Shown here: one piece after another, positions 36,018-48,059 of the stretch
Layout of the letters: the number at the start of each line of letters is the position of its first letter
Numbering within the stretch: position 1 is the stretch's first letter
Assembly: GCA_945643635.1 (NCBI GenBank)
Contig: CALZFC010000252.1
Span: forward strand, 4,592,501-4,656,500
Origin: Allodiplogaster sudhausi
Lineage: Eukaryota > Nematoda > Chromadorea > Rhabditida > Diplogasteridae
Length of the DNA stretch: 64,000 nt
Reading direction: 5' to 3'
Position numbers and translations under genes: made by a program
Notes under the pieces: model-generated
Databases searched by the model: none
The model's input: the letters and a program-made list of their open reading frames with translations, nothing else
Told to the model about the DNA's origin: nothing

Positions 36018-37518
36018 CTACAATTGCAAGGAAAACATAGAAGCAAATATTCGTCGTCAACCATTAAAGAAATAAAAAATTACTTTCAGAAAACCCAATA
36101 GGAATCCACGAAAACAAAAGCCGCAGCTGTGATTTACAGAGAATTTCGAAATGCGACAGTTAATTTTTTGCACGGTGCACGATGCAGCACGGCACACCTA
36201 GTGACATTGTGATTACTTGCCTGGCGAACATTAGTGATTATTTGCACGGTTTACGTAATTTTTAAGCACGTACACAGTGCAAAAATGTAAAATTACGTAA
36301 AAATAATCAAAAATGATCCCATTCATCGTACAATTAAGAACTATGTCATTACGTGCATCGTACGAGAGGCATAATGCAAAATGAGAACCTACACGCGTTG
36401 CGGTCGCGTCGCACCTTTAATAATTGCAAGATGAAACGTATTCAGTGCAAAGCGGGATTATATGTTTGTCTTATTGTTTCTGCTATTCCTTTTTCTTGAA
36501 CTACTATTCACGTGATTAATTTACACTTTAAGAGAAGACAGACGCTTGGCGCCCCCTCCCCCTCCCGACATCGGCGCCGCGACATCTTGGCGCGACATCG
36601 GCGCGAACACCCCGACGCACCACTTTCAGGGTTCGGCATTCTCTTTAATATTTGTTGTATCTATTCATTTTGCTATTATTTACGAACTGATTTTATCGCA
36701 TTCATTTTTATGATTTATGCTTAGGGGTCATTTCCCTGAGGCAAAAGTTTTAATCGTTAGAATTATTCTTTTGATCTAGTTTAATCTTCTGAATTTTTCT
36801 TTTTTATTTCTTTGGTGACTTGCAATACGGCCTAGATTTGAAGTACTTTTCGTTTTTATTCTAGTTATTGTGGGTTTGAGGAATCCCCCAAACTGAACTA
36901 GCAGAACAAACTGTGCCATGTCCTAGATTTTTTAATAATTCCCCAAAATGAAATTGAGCATAGCGTTTTTAATTTTTAATGTTATACGACAGTTGACATA
37001 TCATTCAATAGAGAATCGAGAGCTCTTTGAATTGCATTCAAACACTTTTTCAAAAAAAAATTTGACCAAAGCAGAAGTTTCTGTGGAGAGAGGCGAGGAG
37101 CAATAGCATCATTTCTATGGATTCTATACACCGTTCTTTTTACAAATCTGTCCAAATCCGTCAGGGACTTTGTGGTAGGAGTTTTTCCCTTATGGTCTCC
37201 TTTAATTTCGCTTGGTCTCTTAGGCGCTCCTATAGGCACAATGAATCGTCGCTAAGCAGTATTGTAGTAATGCATTACTATTGTACCATTTGTCCAGTTA
37301 TTTTTCCAATAATACATTATTATTGTTTACTGACGTAAATCGTCATTATGTACACATGTATGTATTATATATGTATTATCTGATTCAGCCAACTTTTATA
37401 TACATACATATCTCCCTGCATAACCATTGTGCAAGTACTTCAAAGGTATTTATTCATTTTTACAAGAATCTTTGTACATACATACTATGATGAAGCAAAC
37501 GAGGAGAACAGCATGGGC
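36018..37518. other. Intergenic, no supported gene
   Basis: AT-rich. It has GCACGGTGCACGATG-like words around 36170-36290 and a GC-rich island at 36540-36635 that may be an upstream exon of the basic-protein gene. A minus-strand AATAAA (37449-37454) lies about 65 bp past the stop of the saposin gene at 37519. Confidence 0.35.
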
Positions 37519-38213
37519 CTAGCAGAAGTCGATGGCCTTGCATGCCTGATCCGGGCCGGCGTGCTGGTTGATGTACTCGTCCAACTTGTCGATCACCTGA
37601 ACAGCTTGGCTACATTAAAACACCGCATTATTACACTTTTAATACGGCCGGCAAAGGTGCCTTTTTAACATGTTATAGATGATAATTTAATTACTCTGTA
37701 TTAAAACGAAGAAAAAATAAATTCGAAAGTGCCTGACCTTGCCGATCTCCTTCTTGCACTCGTGAGCGAGGAAGAGAAGAGCATCGCAGAGTACGTCAAG
37801 TCGCTTCTCCAGCCACTGCTTCGTGTACTTCTCGCCGAGGTTCTCCGCCTCCTTAAATGTTCAACAAATGTAAGTCTTCATTGTGTTCAAAGGAGTCTTC
37901 TAATATTGAAAAAAGTAAATCCTCAAATTTCAAATTAATTCTTCACTTACTCCGACAACAGTCTTGCAGAGTCCGCAGAGCTTTCCCTTGAGGATCTTAA
38001 GGTCCAGGGGCGACACCTGAAATGACCACATATTCCCCTTTCGTATCCTTGTTTCCGAATTCTATATTATCTTGAAAACAAAGCGATCATTCATTAGTGC
38101 AGCAAAATTTTTAGCAAATGGTAAGCTTGAACCTGCTCCGGCTGCAGCGGATTCGCTGAGATTGTGGCGACAAAGACAACGGCCAGCAGGGCGACGATCA
38201 GTGCGGTCTTCAT
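37519..38213 (-). CDS. Saposin-like secreted protein 1, 112 aa, four exons
   Basis: Exons (minus) 38213-38133, 38016-37951, 37851-37738, 37596-37519, all phase 0. The signal peptide MKTALIVALLAVVFVATISA is followed by a single saposin B domain with six cysteines: CGLC in KGKLCGLCKTVVG, C in LDVLCDALLF, C in AHECKKE, and the final pair in ACKAIDFC. This is the layout of nematode caenopore/SPP proteins, which act on lipids or permeabilise bacterial membranes in the gut lumen. First of three tandem copies on one strand with the same exon structure. Confidence 0.95.
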
Positions 38214-38350
38214 ATCGTTCTGTAGAAATTAATTGCATCATAATAATATAGAAAAAGCTTTGAGAACCAAGAAAAGTTTACATTCCCTAGATATTTCAGG
38301 AAGGCTCTTGCATTGGGTGGCAAGTGTGTTCTGTCCTTGAATCCATGGAA

Positions 38351-38360
38351 GCTTAAATAC
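38351..38360 (-). promoter_or_regulatory. TATA-like box of saposin gene 1
   Basis: Minus-strand GTATTTAAGC, 138 bp upstream of the ATG, at a position matching the TATATAA boxes of the two sister genes. Confidence 0.5.
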
Positions 38361-38395
38361 CGAAACTTTCCCTTTGTTATGCTCGCGACGCTCTC

Positions 38396-38402
38396 CTTAT
38401 CA
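38396..38402 (-). promoter_or_regulatory. GATA site upstream of saposin gene 1
   Basis: Minus-strand TGATAAG, a perfect match to the intestinal GATA factor (ELT-2 type) consensus, 36 bp upstream of the TATA-like box. The sister genes have AGATAAG words farther upstream (near 40386 and 42176). Gut expression is inferred, not shown. Confidence 0.45.
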
Positions 38403-39385
38403 TTTTAACATCGTGACCAAATTGGTGTACTCTTGATGAAGTTGGAAACGGAGAACTCATTCGCACGCAGCAAGATAGAGCGAGAGAGAGAGAGAGAGAG
38501 ATAGGAAAGGAAAGAAAAAGATAAGAAGAAGCAGTAAAGAATCGGAGAGAGAATACAACTCCAGAGTAACGTACCGATGCTTCGAGAGCGTCACGAGAAC
38601 ATTAAGCCAAAATTGTCAACCAAAACTCAAACCCAAAATGCTTCTGGCCATGATCGCAAACATCATTTTTGCAATCATCAAAGTACAGCGAATAAATGGC
38701 TCCTATTATTGATATCCTGAGAAAACAACAGTGCTAATTTTATACGATGTATTTGATTATTGCTTTCTTGGAATGCAGATATATGTACATACATATCGTC
38801 CCTGTTGTTCATCATCGACGGACGGTGCATCTGGAGAAACGGTTATCAATATCTAATTCGTCTGATCCCTCTTATCTTGGATTCCTTGCCCATTCATTAA
38901 TGCCTTGAACAAACCGGATATGTATGTACATATGTTGATGTATCTGAATGAATTCAGCACTATACTTTACTTTACTGGTAACGTCTTATCATACAGATTC
39001 GTGTCACTTTTCACTCTGCCAATGCGAACAAAGATCAGCAGCGAGTTGGTTTCCTCTCGGATGGCAAGCTGCTTCCTGATCGCTTGCTGCCACCAAAGTG
39101 TAAAGCACAGTCAGGTGATCTTCGCAGCTTCTTCTGTCTTCCTGGCCTGGCCACTCTCTTCTTGTCTCATTCTATTCTATTTTCGGTTAGAAGGAAAGAG
39201 TTCCAAAGTCATGATAACACGGCTAAAAGTCACTGATTCTGGACATGTGGATTAACAAAACAATTGTTTTCTTGGATTCTTCAATGCAATTTTGAAGGAA
39301 GCATAGCATTTTACATGAATCCTTTATACATTCTGAGCACAAAAGTGAATTGGAATAATGCCAATATTTAAAGTGAAGTATTTCC
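38403..39385. other. Spacer between saposin genes 1 and 2
   Basis: Contains a short (GA)n run (38472-38503). An ORF at 38905-39255 has no family signature. No other gene seen. Confidence 0.4.
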
Positions 39386-40168
39386 CTAGCAGAAATTGAT
39401 GCCCTTGCACGCCTGCTCCGGGCCGGCGTGCTGCTCGATGTACTCGTCGAGCTTGTCAATTGCCTACAAAATCAAGCTTCTATTTTACATTACATGTTTG
39501 ATTACGAAGTTGTTAGTTACCGGTTGCGATTAACTTATTACTCTGCACAAATATGCATATAAAATCTCACGCGTTTGAACGGTTTCTCTATGCTGCTATA
39601 ATTTATATGAATGAATGTAGTTAAATTTCGAAATATGCAGTGCAAACCTTTCCAACTTCCTTCTTGCACTCGTGCGCAAGGAAGAGAAGCGCGTCACAGA
39701 GAACATCGATCTCCTTCTCAAGCCACTGCTTCGTGTACTTCTCGCCCATCTTCTCGGCGGTCTATAAAATTAAAGCATTTATTGCAAAACTTTTACTTAA
39801 AAGGCTGTTATAATGCTACTGATTATGATTCCAATTCAAATATTTTTTTACAATTCCTGCTCCCAGTGGATCGCCGAAAAAAACACTCACCCCTACAACC
39901 GACTTGCAGAGTCCGCAGAGTTTTCCGTGAAGCACTTTTTTGAAGTCCTCGAAGGTCTCCTGAATAAATTATTGATATGAAAGAGTAAAATGTAAATAGG
40001 TGCTAAATTAATTATATATTAACAAAATTCATATAGAAAAAAGAAATAAAATAATGACGTTTATGTATATCTCGTGACAGTCACCTCTTCAGGATGGGCA
40101 ATGGGATTTGCCAAGGTGGTTGCAACAAGAAGAAGAGCCAGAACGACGGCAACGAACACAGTCTTCAT
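39386..40168 (-). CDS. Saposin-like secreted protein 2, 114 aa, four exons
   Basis: Exons (minus) 40168-40085, 39959-39891, 39761-39648, 39463-39386, all phase 0. Signal peptide MKTVFVAVVLALLLVATTLA, then a short spacer and one saposin B domain with six cysteines (KLCGLCKSVVG, IDVLCDALLF, AHECKKE, ACKGINFC). The third exon (AEKMGEKYTKQWLEKEIDVL onward) is almost identical to those of the sister genes. Expected to be secreted into the gut lumen or stored in lysosome-like granules. Confidence 0.95.
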
Positions 40169-40277
40169 ATTTGTTCTGAAAAAGAAGAAGTTCTTAGACC
40201 CAGGAAAAAAAGGATTATCCGTCGCCGAAGGAATCCTCCGGAGTGAAAGCGAGATGCTACTCTCAGAGCTCTGGCTG

Positions 40278-40288
40278 GTTATATACCC
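40278..40288 (-). promoter_or_regulatory. TATA box of saposin gene 2
   Basis: Minus-strand GGGTATATAAC, about 110 bp upstream of the ATG. Confidence 0.6.
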
Positions 40289-41227
40289 ACCGGTCTCTTT
40301 CTTGTGTTCACTGATCATTTTTGTGATCGTGCATTTTAAAACTAAAACGCACAATAAGAAGCTGTTCGGTTGCATTAATCAAGCATAGATAAGAAAATAG
40401 CAGCGAAATTAATAGTGCAAGCAGAGAAGTCATGAGAAAGTTCAACTGCTCAAGCTGTCAAGCTTTTGAGCTTGTTCTGCTGTAGCGCCGCTAAGAAATC
40501 AGTGTCTGACTAGTCTGTCGAACGGCGTTCTTTCTTTATACACCTTCGTACATTTTCTTTTGTGCACAGATAGACCCATAAATTCAAGCTTGAATTGTTA
40601 GTACTAATTTTCTGACACACGGCGAGAGGTCATTTGTTTAGAAAGACGCGACTGCAATGGTCAGGAAGATTGATATAGATTACGGTTGAGTATTGTATTC
40701 TTTTAAAGGCATTTTTTAAAGAATAACATTCATTTCTCGAGGAAAGTGTTGTAGTGTGTATTTATGGACATACAAATGTGTTACAAGATAATATCCGCTC
40801 TAGCCCATGTGAATTGCATCTTCACGATCCCTAATGTCTGCCTATGTACATACATACTTTATCGTTCTCTTCTGTTGCATTCCTCTTCGCTTACTTCGTA
40901 CTACAAAGGCATATGTTAATGATAAAGATAGAAATTTGTAGTAATTGCAATGGACACAACAATGGCAATGTAAAAATTCGGATCATATGTTCATATGTAC
41001 TTTGCTACATGGAGAAATGGTCGATTCTATTGCAAGATTCTTTCGAAGCGAGTGTAGCGCAAGTCATTGAGCGGAAACCATTTTTTAGACAATTTTCGTG
41101 ATTTCATCAATTGCAGTTTTTGCACATCTGTAGATATCAACTCGTTAAAGATTGTTATTTATATATTTATTAGTTTTTACAGGTACATTTGTACAGGTTG
41201 AAGAAATTGGAAGGTTAATGAATCCGG
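40289..41227. other. Spacer between saposin genes 2 and 3
   Basis: AT-rich, with AGATAAG near 40386 and short ACATACATAC repeats. A minus-strand AATAAA around 41157-41175 probably ends saposin gene 3. No gene seen. Confidence 0.4.
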
Positions 41228-41939
41228 TTAGCAGAAGTCGATGGCCTTGCAAGCTACGTCTGGTCCAGCGTGCTTGTTAATGAAGTCGTCCAACTTGTCA
41301 ATGATCTAATAAAAAAATAAAGTAGACAATTTTGTTGATCTCATAGAACTACTATGTACATTTTATCCATAGCAGGCAGTATTTGTAATATTTATGTTTA
41401 CGAATGATGCATACATATTCATCGAATAATTGCATAAATGTAATAATAGAATATACGGCATAAAGTGCGTAAAGAGTCGAACCTTTCCAACTTCCTTCTT
41501 GCACTCGTGCGCAAGGAAGAGAAGCGCGTCGCAGAGAATGTCAATTTCCTTCTCGAGCCAGTCCTTCGTATACTTCTCCCCCAGATTCTCCGCAGTCTAT
41601 CAAAGGTGGAAAAGCATGATTGAAAGACTTGTTGAAAATATTCATTCTTACATGAATCTGAATTCAGTATGGAGAGAGATTAATTAACGTACTCCGACAA
41701 TTGTCTTGCAGAGTCCGCAGAGTTTTCCCTTCAGCACTTTGAAGTCTTCGGGAGACAGCTGAAACAACCGAATTTGTTTGTTGTTCAAAATGTATTGTTG
41801 AACTGGCTTGAAATTTAGTATAATATAAATTTGATTAATGAATGAATTAAATGACTTCTTCCGGATGAGCAACGGGATTCGCCGAGATCGTGGCAACAAG
41901 GAGAAGGGCCAGAACAGCCGCGACAAGAACAGTCTTCAT
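41228..41939 (-). CDS. Saposin-like secreted protein 3, 113 aa, four exons
   Basis: Exons (minus) 41939-41856, 41758-41693, 41596-41483, 41305-41228, all phase 0. Signal peptide MKTVLVAAVLALLLVATISA, then a saposin B domain with six cysteines (KLCGLCKTIVG, IDILCDALLF, AHECKKE, ACKAIDFC). Exon lengths match gene 1 except for one extra signal-peptide codon. The last helix differs most (IIDKLDDFINKHAGPDV), which may tune its target. Same predicted role as its sisters. Confidence 0.95.
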
Positions 41940-43459
41940 TTCTTTTCTCTGTAAAATTAAGCTACCTTCCATGGACAACAAATAGAAATGTATTGAAAAA
42001 TCCACTCAAGGAATCTTTCTCATAGAAAACTAACATGTGATCCCAATGCTTTATGAAGCTTCTGGAGAAGCTGTTTATATACCGAATCGTTTTCTTTCTC
42101 GTGTTTGCTGATCATTTCTGAGATAGCATATTTTATAACTAGAAAGGCGATGAAAGTGGAAGAAAGAAATCAACAAGAGATAAGAAGGAAAAAAGAAGTG
42201 GACTGTGAAGAAGCTTAGCCCATGCAGAGAGAATCGAACGTCAGGGCTCCTCGAATCCGTCACGGGACTGCTAAGCTCTGCTGTTCTTGCTTTTGTACTG
42301 TAGCGAGATAGGAAAAGAACATCTGTTTCAACAACCAAATGTTTCTTCGTCATCTTCTTCGTCTTTGTACATTCGTTATTGGACTTGGTTCACAGCTGTT
42401 AAACTGTTTTCAATTGTGGGCACTTAAATTTATGCAAATTTGTGACTCATACATACATACATATGATGTATTTGAACTCGCTAACTAAATAGAAAATTTA
42501 CCGCTCTGAATTCCTTTCCTTTCACCCATGGTTTGGTACAAAGGTCGAGAACCGTTTATCGTCTCTAGATTGGCGCACTAATTCTTAATCACTGGTGATC
42601 ACACAGTCCAAGACACAGTCACGCGGTGAGCTGCTACTTCTCTCTCATTATCTATTTCTCGCTCTTTCTGCCCCGTTACCGTTCTGATGCGGTAGCATGG
42701 AGATCAAACATGCGTCAATAAGTCCAAAGCCACTGTTTGCTAGCACCTGGTTGATAAAGATTGCGTGAAGAGAAGTCTCATTTTCAGCAGAGCCAGATAT
42801 GAGTTTGAAATTTCTAGATTGAAACATTGAGTGGTCGCAATAAGAATATTCTAGCTGTCATCTATTTATTCAAAGACTTAAGAGAGAGATATGTGAATGT
42901 ATAACAATTGCAAAACATTAATGTCACGATCAGGAGGTGTCGTTTTGCACGTTTAGTACAATGAACTATGTGTAACCATTTGAGTGATAATTGAGAAAAC
43001 AATAAAAACAATACAAATAATAGTTCAGAATTCATTCATGTAAAAAACAATAAACATAAATGGACGACAATCTCTCATATCTCATCATAATAAGTAAGTC
43101 TCCCGTGAGTTATCGCAAGAATCGGCTCAATAATTCAGCTAACAGTATAAAATAGAAACGAAGATACTATTTTAGTCATGTCTGGTCGTAATAAGATAAA
43201 TAAAATAGCTAAACAAGCGGCCTCATTTCCTCACGATTCCGAATTGCAAGAAGCTGCTTTTGATTTGATTCCTTCATCAAACCGATGTTGATTGAATTTG
43301 AAGGTCATTACGAGCAGCAAGAAATCACATGAAGATCTGCATCTATTTCATCGACTCGACACGAACGATGGTCGGGCGGCGGCGTGGGAGTTTGGCAGCG
43401 TTTCTAATAATTAGCCTTCTTTACCTCGTCTAGATATCGATTAAGAAGACACACTAATA
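41940..43459. other. Promoter region of saposin gene 3, then gene-free flank
   Basis: Beyond the TATA box (42073-42083), AGATAAG lies near 42176, a short tRNA-like sequence at 42223-42281 on the minus strand, and AT-rich sequence with no supported exon. Confidence 0.4.
42073..42083 (-). promoter_or_regulatory. TATA box of saposin gene 3
   Basis: Minus-strand GGTATATAAAC, about 134 bp upstream of the ATG. Confidence 0.65.
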
Positions 43460-44493
43460 CTATATGAGCGTGTTGTCTTTGTACCTCATGGCCGATCGCT
43501 TGGCGCGCGCCATCTTGAATCTGTTGAGCCACTGCCCGCCATTTCCGCCACCGCAGTTGCGGCATCCTGAGAAGCAGTTCGATTAGCTCTGTCCTTTTCT
43601 GCCTCTTACTCTCTCTCTCTCTCTCTCTCTCACCCATTCCCTGTCGTAGTCTGTACATGCGCGCCCGCATCCACGGGCAGTTCGGGCCGCGGCCGCAGCC
43701 GCAGTCCTTGAGGACGCCGCAGTTCCCGTTGACCGCGCCCGCCATGGCGCCACAGTTACATCCGGGCCGGCCGCAGCCGCAGCCGCAGCAAGGCTGGCCA
43801 TTGCACGCGCAGCATGGGCATCCGCCCACTCCTCCGGGGGCCACTCCACACGTGCATATCCCGCCCTGGCAGCAGCCGCAAGGACATCCGGGTCTTCCGC
43901 AGGGACAGCCACAGGGACAGCCTCCTGGACAGCCGCCGGGACAGCCGCCAGGCTGGCCGCAGTTACAGCACGGACACGCGCCGCCACGCGCCGCGCAGCA
44001 GCGACAGCAGGGCTGCAATTTTTTTTCTACACTCATAATGAAGAAATACGTGGTTGCATCCTTTCGAGAGAAAAAAAATGACGAAAAAAGACGAACACAG
44101 CCACATCCACAATTGCATTGTCGCTTGCCCCGAACAAGATCAGCAATCGGGTCCACCGCCCTCGTCGGACTGAACTGCACGCCAGATACTTTCGACTCAT
44201 CGGTCACTTCTAGAAAACTAAGATTTCTAAAAACCAGCAAAATTTTGGAGGCATGGGGAATCGAACCCCAGACCTCGCGCATGCGAAGCGCGCGCTCTAC
44301 CCCTGAGCTATGCCCCCACGTTCAACTCTTGATTGTGCTCACCCGGTGTGATGACTGGTTCCTCGCTATCCTTGATGGCTATTGCTTGAGGCCACTGCTC
44401 AAGTGGTGTATGTGCCGGAAGAGGAGAAGCTAGCGACGGATTCGACAAGGCAAGGATGGTGAAGCACAACAGAGAAACTGATGGAGGATGCAT
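43460..44493 (-). CDS. Secreted Cys/Gly-rich protein, 249 aa, four exons
   Basis: Exons (minus) 44493-44343, 44209-44097, 44012-43634, 43566-43460; phases close. The signal peptide starts MHPPSVSLLCFTILAL. A pro-region follows to R80, ending in a furin-type RGKR (77-80). The mature part opens CNCGCGC and holds about 40 cysteines in GGCPGGCPCGC-like runs. A basic tail follows (WLNRFKMARAKRSAM), with C216 and C219. Such a composition suggests a metal-binding or disulfide-crosslinked structural protein (cuticle, eggshell or metallothionein-like); I cannot choose. Intron 1 contains a tRNA-Ala gene. The exon 2 donor (GTTCGT) is inferred from phase. An alternative last junction at ATGAG|GTACAA would change only the final residues. 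Confidence 0.75.
44246..44317 (-). tRNA. tRNA-Ala (anticodon CGC)
   Basis: A full cloverleaf on the minus strand: acceptor GGGGGCA paired with TGCCTCC, D-arm GCTCAGGGGTAGAGC, anticodon arm CGCGC-TTCGCAT-GCGCG with anticodon CGC, variable AGGTC, and T-arm TGGGG-TTCGATT-CCCCA, with A as discriminator. The A and B box positions are intact. It has no intron. It lies inside intron 1 of the Cys-rich gene, in the same orientation. Confidence 0.96.
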
Positions 44494-45540
44494 TTCTGAA
44501 GGAAGACAAGAAACATTTATTATACAATTTCCACGCGGAAAATCTTGACATTATGATTTCTTTTCATATAAAAAGCCATATTTTCAAAAATTCAACTAAT
44601 GTCGATTTATGAATAATACTAATAAAACCAAACATATTATGACACTGCGCAAGAAATGAGCGGATGTCTTGGAGACCACTGAGATCGTTGTTGCACATTT
44701 TATATTTATAAGCGGCTGCCTCGCTCGTCATCTCCACTCTTTTTCTCTCATTCTCTTCCTCTCTCTTTCTTAGCTCGGATCATATCCACGTAGAGAATGC
44801 TCTTATTCTACATCGCATATTAGAAATGAACCTTTCTCTGCCCGTCTGCACCTCTCGCTCTGCCGTGTCTCTCGTCATTCGACTATTGTTGTTTTGTGTG
44901 TGGAGCGTCGAGTTCTGAGCTGTCATTTGATCCCGTCAAGATATTGAGGAGAAGCCAAAGGAGAGACAAAGGACAACAGAGAACGGAAGATTGAAAGGAG
45001 AAGGAACAGCCAGAGAGGAAAAGAAGACAGAGAAATCTTGCGTGTTCCGGAAGAGAAAAATAGACAAAAAGTGCTCGTGGCGAGACAGAAGAACAAAATG
45101 TGCCTTCTCTTCCGCCTTCCCACTCTCTTTGTAACGCAGCTTACGCTTCACCAACTCTTTATCTATATCTACTCTTTCATTTATCGCTCTTTCGTAAGTT
45201 TCGAGTCACTTTCCCAGCTATGAACATTAAGTTGATTTCTATCTCTTTTGCAAATAAGCTGGATTGTTGGTTTTTTGTTCGTTCTTATGGTGTGTCGCAG
45301 CAGTACAACGATTTTAAATAATAATATGCTTTAGTAGTGATCGAACAATTAGCAAACGTAACATAATTTGAACATAATACTGGGTCTTTTTTGTACGGTC
45401 TCACGGTGGGTACCCGAAAACTTAAAATTATCGAACAATGACAACTAATAGCAATAACACAAACCAATTTCTAGCCGTAAGGTACATATGCACTACAAGT
45501 AGTATTTTGAAAAGCTATTATTACTGATCTGTGCTTTCTC
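44494..45540. other. Promoter of the Cys-rich gene and intergenic sequence
   Basis: Minus-strand TTATAAATATA (about 44701-44711) lies about 210 bp upstream of the Cys-rich ATG and is a TATA candidate. The rest has CT/GA-rich stretches and no supported gene. Confidence 0.4.
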
Positions 45541-47602
45541 CTACGCTGGATTGGGATATCCAACGTGTGTTCTGAGTCGCCTTCTCTTCTCGCCTCCTTC
45601 TCTGCTGTCTTCCTCTGCACTCTCATCCACTTTCCATTTCTTCTTCTCTTCTGTCTTTGCTTTGCTTCTTCTCTTCTCCTTCCTTTCTGGTAGATCGAAT
45701 CCTCCTTCTGAGACGAAGCCGAATTCGTTGAGTTCTTCAGTGGAGGAAGAGAGTTCTCCATCCACGAGTGGCTCGAGTAGATCGGCCTGCCGCTCTGCCG
45801 TCAATCGCATCACTTCTGAATTCGAACTTTCTCATTTTAAAGTGCTTACAAAATGTTTTTTTTTGTGAGTGAGAATAATAAACTGTTACCAATCTAAAAA
45901 TGCATGTTTGTACATATATATTCCTATCAGAATCGTGCCTGACTCTCCAAAAACAAAAGAAAACAAATTTTTGTTCATCCATGAAAAAAGGAATAAAATA
46001 ACTGAATTCTCCCCAACCTGGCCAGCTGAGCCTTTCGTCGCTGTCTCGGTCGTAGCGCGCAAAGACTTCGTCGATGCTGCCCAGCAAAGCGCACTCCAGC
46101 CAGTTCTGAAATTACTATTGAAATAATCCTGCCGTTTCTGACCATTGCAAACCCCGCGTGTTCTCTCAGAAGACCCAAAAAGCAATGGTTAATCGGTAGT
46201 TATATAACATTAAAATTGCCAAAATACCTGTATATAGAGAATGGCTTCCCTGCGATTCAGATACCCGTCTCCATTGTCATCGAATTTCTTCAAGTATCGT
46301 TGTAGCTTCACGTCCGTCAACTAGAAAAGGTATGAGTTACCAAAATAGTATAAATTTACTCAATTCAACCTAGTGCATTCGATAGCTATAACCTTTGAAA
46401 CATGAAGGAGAGATTTGCTGCTCTCAGTCGCCTCCTTATGTTGCTTCTTAGCTTTTCGCCTGTGAACAATTGGCGAAGTAGTTGTCGTTAAAGTGGTTTT
46501 CGTTGTCTCTTCCTATAAATGAATGACAACTTTTTATTTAAATAGATTATTCCTTGTTTCATATGTATGTTGGCACATACATATTTGTAACATCATACAA
46601 GCTTTTAAAAATCATTTATACAATATTATCAATAGCCGATTGTTAGATCAAATAGTATACCAATAATTATCGTCGTTGTGCAAACCTCGGACGAAGAAGA
46701 GTCGTCCAGCTGATCTTGGAGGTCGAGACTGCCGTCGTCGTCTCGGCTGAACTTCTTGGGAGGAGCAGTGGAGGAGGTCGAGGAAGCTCGAAGCTCTTCA
46801 ACCACTCGTTTGAACTCATTGTTCAACACGGCCGGATGCACAATAGCCTAAGGATATTTCAAATTGTAAATAATGCGCTCCAAATATGCTAATCATGCAT
46901 TTCCCAGTATTGGACAAAATATCAATCACTGATTATATTAATTTTGAAGAATAGAAAGATATTGCGAAATGCTGAAATAAAACATAATACATCTTTTTAA
47001 CCTCCAAAAGATTATTACATCATTATTTGAAAAAAAGTTGAATAGCTTTATTCATATGAGATGTTAAAGTTGGAGCAAACCTTTCGCGACTTTGAATGGC
47101 GATAACTTGGCTTGGTCGTAAGTTCATCTGCATCTTCCGAAGAATAGCGGGGCTAAAGCAATAATTGGATCTTATGTTGTAGTTCCTTCTTCTCTTTAAA
47201 TCTCTCTTTCTTTTCATCTTACTTTTAAATTGTTGATGAAAGGCAAGAGAATTGATTTACAATAAATTTAGTTGACACCTACATCCATAATTTAATGCAC
47301 CGAATATTTTAAGAGTCCAGTGATTTGAACCGTGTTCTTCTTGTGTTGGCTCGTCTCAGTCTGAGTGACGTCATCGATTTTCTTCTCTCCGCTTCCCGCC
47401 GGCTTCTTGATTCGCAGCGGTCGTCGCACTCCTCCAATCAGCAGAAACTCCGATAGATCCAGCTCTCCGTCGCCTGAATTTTTGATATAGCAAGAAAACT
47501 TGCATAACTTATTGTTGAATAGATTCCACTTAAAACGCAATGTGTTTTTAAAAATTCGACTGCCTCTTCTACTCTCTCTCTCTCTCTCCCTCTCTCTCTC
47601 TC

Positions 47603-47650
<48 letters not shown>

Positions 47651-48059
47651 AACCATTAATATCGAGTTTGGCGAATTCATTCTTCCTCTGCCTCATGAGA
47701 TCCTTGTCGAGTCGGACGTATTCGTCAAAGTTGATTCGCTTGTCGCCATCCGAATCGGACTTCTTGAAGAAATCGATCGAGACATCTCCTGGAAAAAGTC
47801 TTCTTTCTTTTCCATTACACTGTACAGGTTATTCGATAATATTGCCGGTTAATTGTCACCTCTCCTCAAATTCCCACCTTTCCCTCCTAGCCCATTTCGT
47901 ATTTTCACCCACATTTTCGATAGACTGCCACGCAATCTCACCGAGCCGAGACTAACCGGTCGAGAATGGATGGTAGTGAATGCGATAGCCGACTTCATCA
48001 CTTGCAAGGCAATCCGTTGAGAGCATGCAGAGGGCCGCGGCTAATAAGGCAAGATTCAT
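45541..48059 (-). CDS. Secreted/ER-luminal four-EF-hand protein, 396 aa, nine exons
   Basis: Exons (minus) 48059-47957, 47788-47654, 47473-47331, 47152-47081, 46847-46686, 46512-46393, 46320-46228, 46105-46018, 45815-45541; all phases close. Signal peptide MNLALLAAALCMLSTDCLA. Calcium loops: DSDGDKRINFDE (46-57), DINGDGELDLSE (77-88, split by an intron), DDNGDGYLNRRE (259-270) and DRDSDERLSWPE (295-306). Between the two pairs lies a ~170-residue Ser/Thr/Lys-rich linker. The C-terminus is highly charged (KEKRRSKAKTEEKKKW) and lacks an HDEL-like signal. It resembles reticulocalbin-type secretory EF-hand proteins but with an inserted linker, so orthology is unsure. Three (CT)n/(GA)n-type tracts flank or interrupt it. 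Confidence 0.87.
47571..47647. repeat. (CT)n tract in intron 2 of the EF-hand gene
   Basis: About 75 bp of nearly pure TCTC directly upstream (on the plus strand) of the exon ending at 47654. Confidence 0.95.

Noticed and set aside
42223..42281. tRNA-like sequence with GCAGAG/CTCTGC ends and a GTTCGATTC box on the minus strand
   Set aside because: Only about 59 nt, no proper D or anticodon arm; at most a tRNA-derived remnant.
43657..44433. 258-aa plus-strand Gln/Pro/Gly-rich ORF
   Set aside because: Antisense shadow of the Cys/Gly-rich exons; it also runs through the tRNA gene.
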